Assembly: GCA_039930945.1 (NCBI GenBank)
Contig: JBDTSW010000100.1
Span: 1-7,595, forward strand
Direction of reading: 5' to 3'
Origin: JBDTSW01 sp039930945
GTDB lineage: Bacteria; Actinomycetota; Thermoleophilia; Solirubrobacterales; 70-9
DNA length: 7,595 nt
The position numbers and the translations under genes were made by a program. Below are positions 1-4,151 of the stretch, one piece after another; the stretch's first letter is position 1, and the number at the start of each line of letters is the position of its first letter. The notes beneath the pieces were generated by a model. The model was not told the origin of the DNA. It made no database searches and saw nothing but the letters and a program-made list of their open reading frames with translations.

Positions 1-1004
1 CACCGACCCTCGGAGCGTTGCGTCCGGCAGCGGTAGAGCCGCAGCTTCTCGCCGTTGCGGTCCTTCATCGTGTCTGGCTTGAGCACGTAGCCACAACCAG
101 CACACCGAAGAACGCCAGCAAGGAGTGCTCCGCCCATGCCGTTGACGGGCCGCTCGCCCTTTGCGTTTTGCGCTGCCTTCCAGGTTGCCTCGTCAACGAT
201 CGGATCGTGGGCCTTTGGGTTGGTGAACTCGCCCGATCGGGCCTCGCCGAGATAGACGCTGTTTGAGATCACGTGACTTAGCGCTCGGGGCTGCCAATGG
301 GTTGTGCCGTAGGGCGTGGCCACGTCGTGGTTGCGCAGGTAGTCGCCTAGCTCGCGCCAGGAGGCGCCCTGGGCCTTCATGCGGAACACCTCAGCGATGT
401 GTGGCTCGGTGCCCTCGTCTTTCTCCAACGGGCCTGCGATTGGCTGCCCTCGTCCGTTGTGGCCGACGACGGTGCCCCGGTAGCCGGTTGGCACCTTGCT
501 GGAGATGTGGACGCCGCGCTCGACTGCCCGACGGCGTGAGTCGTTCCAGGCTTCTGCGATCTGCGCCCGTTGCATTCGGGCAAGTGCGAGGAACAGGGTC
601 AGAGCGAACTCGCCCGCCGGGGTTGTCGGGTCGATGTTCTCCTCGACGGATGCCACCTGCCCGTCTGCCTGGTGGATCGACTCGATCAAGGTGAGCGCGT
701 CGGCCACGCCGGCCCTGCTGAACCGGTCGAGCTTGGCGACGACGATGCCGCCCGTCTGCTTGGCCTGGATGCGTTCAAGCGCCTTGTCGAAGTTGGGGCG
801 CGAGAGCTTCCCGCCCGACTGGTCTAGGTCCGGCTCGTGCCACTTGGCGATCCGGACGCCACGTAGCTTTGCCCAGGCAGCGATCTTGTCGTGCTGCTGC
901 TTCGGGCTGATGAACGAGTCGCCTGCCCGGCCGTTCGTCCGGGAGACCCGGAGGTAGGCATCCAGGCGGAGGGGCTGGTTGGTGGTTGGAGTGGTTATGG
1001 CCAT
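1..1004 (-). CDS. Large serine recombinase / site-specific integrase (C-terminus outside window)
   Basis: Catalyses site-specific integration and excision through a phosphoserine DNA intermediate. I translated 334 codons from ATG at 1004 to the window edge with no stop. The resolvase catalytic domain (about residues 13-155) starts with DAYLRVSRT, making Ser21 the likely nucleophile with Arg19 beside it. KLDRFSR (91-97) carries further active-site arginines, and the long helix around LALARMQRAQIAEAW (140-153) follows. Residues about 170-285 match the Recombinase domain (VPTGYR, then SNSVYLGEARSGE). A zinc ribbon begins at CAGCGYVLKP (Cys301, Cys304), with YRC (Cys326) after it. Large serine integrases usually have 450-700 residues, so the coiled-coil and tail regions lie outside. 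No Shine-Dalgarno precedes the ATG, and the frame is open upstream into comEC, so the integrated copy may be made by read-through or reinitiation on comE mRNA. Family assignment is firm; the mobilised element is unseen. Confidence 0.93.
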   Translation of the reverse strand, partial: MAITTPTTNQPLRLDAYLRVSRTNGRAGDSFISPKQQHDKIAAWAKLRGVRIAKWHEPDLDQSGGKLSRPNFDKALERIQAKQTGGIVVAKLDRFSRAGVADALTLIESIHQADGQVASVEENIDPTTPAGEFALTLFLALARMQRAQIAEAWNDSRRRAVERGVHISSKVPTGYRGTVVGHNGRGQPIAGPLEKDEGTEPHIAEVFRMKAQGASWRELGDYLRNHDVATPYGTTHWQPRALSHVISNSVYLGEARSGEFTNPKAHDPIVDEATWKAAQNAKGERPVNGMGGALLAGVLRCAGCGYVLKPDTMKDRNGEKLRLYRCRTQRSEGR

Positions 1005-1016
1005 ATCGTAGTAGAT
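1..1016. mobile_element. End of an integrated element (prophage/ICE-like) inserted in comEC
   Basis: Everything left of about 1016 appears foreign to the comE locus. comEC homology stops abruptly at the codons for the SGLAHLL motif, and a large serine recombinase begins within about five codons. Such recombinases are typically encoded beside one attachment site of the element they move. The stretch is visibly less GC-extreme than the neighbouring genes and uses codons the neighbours avoid (CTA, GCA, CGA, ACA). Only one end is in the window, so size, cargo and the other junction are unknown. It could be a prophage, an ICE or a remnant; the recombinase frame is open throughout, so there is no sign of decay. 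Confidence 0.8.
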
Positions 1017-1025
1017 CAGCAGGTG
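1005..1025 (-). other. Attachment-site junction (attL/attR) between comEC and the integrase
   Basis: On the minus strand the codons read CAC CTG CTG (His-Leu-Leu of the conserved ComEC motif, 1025-1017), then ATC TAC TAC GAT, then the integrase ATG. ComEC proteins normally continue from HLL into an (A/S)VSGxN-type sequence, so the switch to IYYD marks the change from host to element DNA. The crossover dinucleotide must lie near 1010-1022 but cannot be fixed without the other junction or an empty site. A serine-integrase site of about 50 bp centred here would extend some 20 bases into the integrase coding sequence. Confidence 0.7.
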
Positions 1026-1742
1026 CGCGAGGCCTGAACGCTGGAAGTCGTCGACGGTCGCCGGGTCGATGCGATCGTCCTGTCCGAGGACGAAGCCGCG
1101 AAGAAGAGCCGCCTCGGCCTCCGGCGTTCCCCGCTCCAAGGCGGCCTCCGCCCGCCGGCGAAGCTGATCGACGAGGCCGGCGAGGCCGCCACGGCGACGG
1201 CCGGTGAGCGCGATCGAGCGAGCGTCGACGATCCGCTGGATGCCGAGGCGCGCCAGGTAGGCGGCCTCGAAGTCGCCCGGCTCGCGAACCCTGCCACGAG
1301 CCGCGATCTCACGACCGACCGGGAGGTCGGCGACGGGCTCGGGCGCGACCACGAGCAGGCGGCCGTCGGCGGTGGCGACCCGCACGCGCACCTCGCCATC
1401 CGAGCGGCGCGGGACGGCCTCGACGAACCCGCGGGCCGAGACCATCTCCGCAGCCGACCCCTGAAAGGCGCCGGCGTCGATCGCGCCGACGCGGGCGGCC
1501 CCGATCGCCAGTCCAGCGAGCGCGGCGACCGAGCCGATGCCCGCCAGCAGGGCCAGCCGGGCGCCGGTCGACCCCGCGCCCCGTCCCGCCGCCGTCAGCG
1601 CGGCCCCCAGTGCGGCCGGCACCACCCAGCCCTCGGCTCCGGGAGCGTTCGCGGCGACGGCCGGCGAGAGGCCGATGCCGGCGGTCAGCCCCGCGAGCGC
1701 CGCGAACCGCCTCGCGTGGGCGTCGCCCGGGCGTCGGCTCAG
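1017..1742 (-). pseudogene. comEC: comEC, 5' fragment interrupted by the integrated element
   Basis: ComEC/Rec2 is the inner-membrane channel that takes single-stranded DNA into the cytoplasm during transformation. Only about 242 residues remain of a family usually around 700-800. They include hydrophobic N-terminal segments (about 13-33, 39-52 and 62-83), then the soluble OB-fold-like DUF4131 region (about 95-185). Last is the start of the Competence domain, with LLRGFVLGQDDRID and DDFQRSGLAHLL, a ComEC hallmark. The transmembrane channel and any C-terminal beta-lactamase-like domain are missing. The frame appears to start at CTG 1742, overlapping the comEA stop as CTGA; no ATG, GTG or TTG lies just upstream, and GTG 1625 would remove the first hydrophobic segment. 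There is no stop before the junction, and the frame continues into the integrase. Interruption by an element explains this better than random decay, because the break is at a conserved motif and the fragment is otherwise intact. Confidence 0.88.
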
Positions 1743-2374
1743 GGCTGGAGGCGGTCCCGCAGGGCGTCCATCGTCGTCGGGCCGATTCCGCTGACCTCGT
1801 CCAGCTGGTCGACGTCGGCCAGCCCGCCGTGCTCGTCACGGAAGGCGATGATGTTCTGCGCCGTGATCGGGCCGATGCCCTCGATCGTGTCCAGCTGCTC
1901 GACCGTGGCGCTGCCGAGGCTGATCGGGCCGGCGGTCGCGGCGCCCCCGACCCCGGCGATCACGCCCGAGCCGGCGCCGGCCGGGCCGGAGGCCCTGACG
2001 GGAATCAGGATCTGCTGGCCGTCGGCCAGCCGTGCGGCCAGGTTGACTCCGTCCGCCGCCGCCGAGCCGCTGATCCCGCCCGCCCGCTCGACCGCGTCGG
2101 TAACCCGCGAGCCGGCGGGCAGCCGGAACACCCCGGGGTCGCGCACGGCTCCGGCGACGTGGACGACGACGTCCTCACCCCCGTCGGCCGAGACCTCGAA
2201 TCCTTCGCCCGAGCCCCCTGATTCCCCGGCCGCGCCGCCTCCGCCCGCGAAGGCGATGTCGCCGGCCGGAGTCGCGCGCTCGTCGGCGCCACGAACCCAG
2301 CGGGCGCCGATCAGCAGCACCGTCACCGCCACGGCGCCGTAGACGAGCAGCTGGGAGCGACTGAGCTCGGGCAT
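1739..2374 (-). CDS. comEA: ComEA-like DNA-uptake receptor (SLBB plus helix-hairpin-helix)
   Basis: Membrane-anchored DNA-binding protein that captures double-stranded DNA outside the membrane and passes it to ComEC. It has 211 residues. A single N-terminal membrane anchor lies at about 9-29 (LLVYGAVAVTVLLIGA). A Gly/Ser-rich spacer follows, then an SLBB domain (VVVHVAGAVRDPGVFRLPAG, about 70-125). After a second Gly/Ala-rich linker, the C-terminal helix-hairpin-helix pair includes LDTIEGIGPITAQNII and VSGIGPTTMDAL, the usual DNA-backbone-binding loops. Length and order fit Gram-positive ComEA. The ATG at 2374 has no clear Shine-Dalgarno, and the gene lies 51 bases after the cupin stop, so co-transcription is possible. 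It overlaps comEC by four bases, a translational-coupling layout. The protein is intact although its partner comEC is interrupted, so it may be non-functional in uptake while the element remains. Confidence 0.93.
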   Translation of the reverse strand: MPELSRSQLLVYGAVAVTVLLIGARWVRGADERATPAGDIAFAGGGGAAGESGGSGEGFEVSADGGEDVVVHVAGAVRDPGVFRLPAGSRVTDAVERAGGISGSAAADGVNLAARLADGQQILIPVRASGPAGAGSGVIAGVGGAATAGPISLGSATVEQLDTIEGIGPITAQNIIAFRDEHGGLADVDQLDEVSGIGPTTMDALRDRLQP

Positions 2375-2397
2375 GGGGGCGGGAGCCTGGCGGCCCG

Positions 2398-2416
2398 GCG
2401 CGCACGCGTGGCGCGC
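2398..2416. repeat. GC-rich near-palindrome between cupin gene and comEA
   Basis: On the plus strand this reads GCGCG, then CACGCGTG (itself a perfect palindrome), one unpaired G, then CGCGC. It is thus a 19-base near-perfect inverted repeat in the 51-base gap between the cupin stop and the comEA start. It lacks a T-tract on either side, so it is not a standard intrinsic terminator. It could be a protein-binding site or an attenuating hairpin controlling comEA, or simply GC-rich chance structure. Confidence 0.3.
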
Positions 2417-2425
2417 AGTTAGTGA

Positions 2426-2830
2426 CTACTCGAAGTCGTCGTCTTCGTCGTCGCCGGCGGCCTGCGCGGCGAGGCGGCGGCTGTACAGCTCATCGGCCGA
2501 GACGGGAGGAGACTGCACCGAGACGAGCGCCATCGGCGCCTCGCCATCGTTGGAGACGGCGTGGTCGGTGGCCGGCGGGATCAGCACCAGGTCGCCCTCG
2601 GCGAGGCTCTGGCTGTCGCCCGTCGCGGTCATCGTGCCGGTGCCGCGGACGACGACGTAGACCTGCTCGGCCTCCTCGTGCGAGCGCAGCTCCTCCGAGG
2701 CTCCCGGCGGCACCTCGAGCCAGTTCACGGAGCAGTTGCGAGAACCGAGGTCCCCGGCATCCATCAACAGATGCGAACTGAGGAGGTGCACGTCGACGAC
2801 GGCCGCCTCGCTGAAGCGCCTGACCAGCAC
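2426..2830 (-). CDS. Small single-domain cupin protein, function unknown
   Basis: A beta-barrel cupin-fold protein of 134 residues from GTG 2830. Motif 1 is PPGASEELRSHEEAEQVY followed by VVVRGTG: the usual HxH is RSH, so the first histidine is replaced by Arg49, leaving His51 and a downstream Glu. Motif 2 is GDLVLIPPATDHAVSN, with His90. Metal binding by a reduced ligand set is possible; the substrate cannot be told. The C-terminus is strongly acidic (GDDEDDDFE). An upstream ATG at 2956 gives 176 residues, but the extra part is basic, low-complexity and unlike cupin N-termini, and it would overlap the divergent gene's start and operator. The VLVRRF start is more natural for the family, and a TACAAA hexamer sits 7 nt before it. 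The gene is followed on the same strand by comEA, but I see no functional link. Confidence 0.82.
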   Translation of the reverse strand: MLVRRFSEAAVVDVHLLSSHLLMDAGDLGSRNCSVNWLEVPPGASEELRSHEEAEQVYVVVRGTGTMTATGDSQSLAEGDLVLIPPATDHAVSNDGEAPMALVSVQSPPVSADELYSRRLAAQAAGDDEDDDFE

Positions 2831-2837
2831 GCCGCGC

Positions 2838-2868
2838 TTTGTAGCAGACCGGCCGCCGAGCCGTGTGA
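2838..2868 (-). promoter_or_regulatory. Possible promoter of the cupin gene (leaderless)
   Basis: Minus strand: TTCACA at 2868-2863 and TACAAA at 2843-2838, separated by 19 bases, with exactly 7 bases from TACAAA to the GTG at 2830. The spacing and the lack of any Shine-Dalgarno suggest a transcript starting at or near the GTG. The 19-base spacer is longer than ideal, so the -35 part is weak. Confidence 0.35.
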
Positions 2869-2906
2869 AGCGACCGGCGTGGCGCGCGGCTGGATCTTCA
2901 GCCTGG

Positions 2907-2940
2907 CTTGCGTTTACCTTGCGCTTGCGTTTTTCTTGCG
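2907..2940 (+). repeat. Two 17-bp direct repeats (four CTTGCG boxes), candidate operator of the toxin-antitoxin pair
   Basis: CTTGCG occurs at 2907, 2918, 2924 and 2935. The pattern is two tandem 17-base units, CTTGCGTTTACCTTGCG and CTTGCGTTTTTCTTGCG, identical at 15 of 17 positions, ending 14 bases before the antitoxin ATG. The 11/6/11 spacing puts outer copies near one helical turn apart. Toxin-antitoxin operons are typically repressed by the antitoxin or complex binding repeats at the promoter, and this antitoxin has a helix-turn-helix, so autoregulation here is a reasonable inference. Confidence 0.55.
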
Positions 2941-2947
2941 CTAGCCT
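2919..2947 (+). promoter_or_regulatory. Likely promoter of the toxin-antitoxin operon, overlapping the repeats
   Basis: TTGCGC at 2919-2924 and TAGCCT at 2942-2947 are separated by 17 bases. TAGCCT fits the actinobacterial TANNNT -10 pattern and ends 7 bases before the ATG at 2955, so transcription would start about at the ATG, giving a leaderless mRNA. The -35 element lies inside the CTTGCG repeats, so a bound repressor would block polymerase. Confidence 0.45.
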
Positions 2948-2954
2948 CTGGGTC

Positions 2955-3293
2955 ATGGCTACGCTCGCCCGGGAGAAGCTGCTGGATCAGGCCCATCAGG
3001 TCTTCGGGCTCTCCACGACCGAGCTCGCCCGCCTCTTCGGGGTCAGCCGGCAGGCCGTCGACCAGTGGCACGCACGAGGCATCCCCTCCGCACACCAGCA
3101 GAAGGCCGCGGCGGTGGCGGCGATCGCGGACCTGCTCTCACACCGGCTCAAGGCCGAGCGGATTCCGGGGATTGCCCGCCGTCCCGCCGATGCCTACGGC
3201 GGTTCGACCATGCTGGAGATGATCGAGCGCGACCGTCACCTGGAGCTGCTGGAGGCGGTCCGGCGCTCCTTCGACTGGACCACGACCGGCTGA
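2955..3293 (+). CDS. Xre-type HTH antitoxin of an Xre-RES pair
   Basis: A 112-residue protein expected to bind and neutralise the RES protein encoded 5 bases downstream and to repress the operon. A helix-turn-helix spans about residues 19-42 (LSTTELARLFGVSRQAVDQW), with an alanine-rich helix (about 50-65) after it. The C-terminal 35 residues, including RPADAYGGSTMLEMIERDRH and then LLEAVRRSFDW, resemble the toxin-binding part of Xre/MbcA/ParS antitoxins (P-x-x-a-x-G-G-x-T-x-L-e-x-I). The ATG has no Shine-Dalgarno and sits 7 bases after a -10-like TAGCCT, suggesting a leaderless transcript. The pair is on the opposite strand from every other gene here, as expected for an independently acquired module. 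Without its neighbour this would be just a small HTH regulator; the RES partner makes the antitoxin reading strong. Confidence 0.88.
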   Translation: MATLAREKLLDQAHQVFGLSTTELARLFGVSRQAVDQWHARGIPSAHQQKAAAVAAIADLLSHRLKAERIPGIARRPADAYGGSTMLEMIERDRHLELLEAVRRSFDWTTTG

Positions 3294-3298
3294 TGTAG

Positions 3299-3820
3299 AT
3301 GCGCCACGTCCGGCGCGGTGGCGAGTACCTGCGCGTTGCCGATCCAGACTGGCCCGACGCGCTCGATGGCAGCCACGCCCGCGAATCGGGCGGGAGATGG
3401 AACCCCCCAGGCTCGTTTCCGGTCGTCTATCTGTGCCGCGGCGTGACGGTCGCGCGGGCGAACGTGTATCGGCTGTTTCGCGGCCTGCCATACGGGCCGG
3501 AGGATCTCGATCCGGCCTACGCCCCGGTCCTGATCACCACGGAAGTGCCCGAGGCGAGCTACGTCGACGTCGTCACGGCGCGCGGCTGCCGCGCCTCCGG
3601 CCTCCCGGCCACCTATCCGCTCGACTCCCGTGGCCGCCCCATCTCCCACGACCGCTGCCGGCCGATCGGCGAGTCAGCCTGGAGGGAAGGCGAGCCCGGG
3701 ATCGCCTGCCGGAGTGCGGCTCCGCAGGCTCCGGCCCGAGCCGAGGAGCTGGCCTGGTTCCAGCGCCGGCGCCGGCTGCGCCCCGCGCACGTCCTCGCCT
3801 TCGAAAGCTGGTTTTGGTGA
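3299..3820 (+). CDS. RES-domain toxin (NAD-targeting family)
   Basis: RES toxins act on NAD+: characterised members degrade it by phosphorolysis (MbcT) or use it to ADP-ribosylate a target (ParT). This one has 173 residues, within the family range. The N-terminal signature GGRWNPPGSFPVVYL (31-45) carries the conserved Arg33. The C-terminal core RPIGESAWREGEPGIACRSAA (from about 121) includes Ser139 in the RSA context where the family serine is expected. The glutamate usual in the helix after the first signature (A-x-x-E) seems replaced by Asn55 in VARANVY, either a subfamily trait or a loss of activity. ATG 3299 follows the antitoxin stop by 5 bases; an ATGTAG overlapping that stop may help reinitiation. 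No Shine-Dalgarno is visible. The gene ends 41 bases from the convergent acylphosphatase stop. Confidence 0.88.
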   Translation: MRHVRRGGEYLRVADPDWPDALDGSHARESGGRWNPPGSFPVVYLCRGVTVARANVYRLFRGLPYGPEDLDPAYAPVLITTEVPEASYVDVVTARGCRASGLPATYPLDSRGRPISHDRCRPIGESAWREGEPGIACRSAAPQAPARAEELAWFQRRRRLRPAHVLAFESWFW

Positions 3821-3861
3821 CTGGGGGGTGGCGCACCGATCGTGCCTGCTCGATCGCCGAA

Positions 3862-4131
3862 TCAGTGCCGGATCTCGAACCCGGCGAGCCCCTCGGGCTC
3901 CTCCGCGGAGACGTCGACCCGATCCACCGCGGCTCCGCGCGGGCCCTCCCGAACGAACGTGACCATCGCCTCGACCGCATCGGGCTCGCCCTCGAAGACC
4001 GCCTCGACAGCGCCGTCGAACCGATTCCTCACCCAGCCGGCGACTCCGCGCGAGGAGGCCATCCTTCGCGTCGCCTCCCGGAAGAACACGCCCTGGACCT
4101 GGCCGTGGACCACGGCGCGCCGGCGGACCAC
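3862..4131 (-). CDS. acyP: Acylphosphatase
   Basis: Hydrolyses the carboxyl-phosphate bond of acylphosphates in the cytoplasm. From GTG 4131 the protein is 89 residues, close to the usual 90-100. The first signature VHGQVQGVFFRE holds the phosphate-binding Arg18. The second, GWVRNRFDGAVEA, holds the catalytic Asn36. The tail EEPEGLAGFEIRH matches the final strand. GTG 4140 is an alternative start three codons upstream; I prefer 4131 because a GTGGG run lies just before it and VVRRRAVV begins the first strand. The frame stays open far into leuS, but that extension is Arg-rich shadow sequence. It lies 20 bases behind leuS on the same strand and is probably co-transcribed. This is likely a housekeeping gene, and proximity to leuS need not mean a shared pathway. 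Confidence 0.9.
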   Translation of the reverse strand: MVRRRAVVHGQVQGVFFREATRRMASSRGVAGWVRNRFDGAVEAVFEGEPDAVEAMVTFVREGPRGAAVDRVDVSAEEPEGLAGFEIRH

Positions 4132-4151
4132 GTGGCCCACCCACAGGGGGA

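Noticed and set aside
377..957. Several plus- and minus-strand frames across the integrase (for example 377-583 and 496-957)
   Set aside because: They are shadows of the recombinase frame, which has recognisable catalytic, Recombinase and zinc-ribbon motifs.
1309..1839. 176-codon minus-strand frame over comEA/comEC
   Set aside because: It overlaps the comEA HhH region and the comEC N-terminus in another frame, and its product is Arg/Gly-rich low complexity.
2426..2956. 176-residue version of the cupin protein from ATG 2956
   Set aside because: The extra N-terminus is basic and unlike cupins, and it would cover the repeats and promoter of the divergent gene. GTG 2830 fits the family better.
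3837..3856. CGATCG ... CGATCG hairpin between the convergent RES and acylphosphatase genes as a terminator
   Set aside because: It has only a 6-bp stem, an 8-base loop and no T-tract. CGATCG is self-complementary and common in GC-rich genomes.
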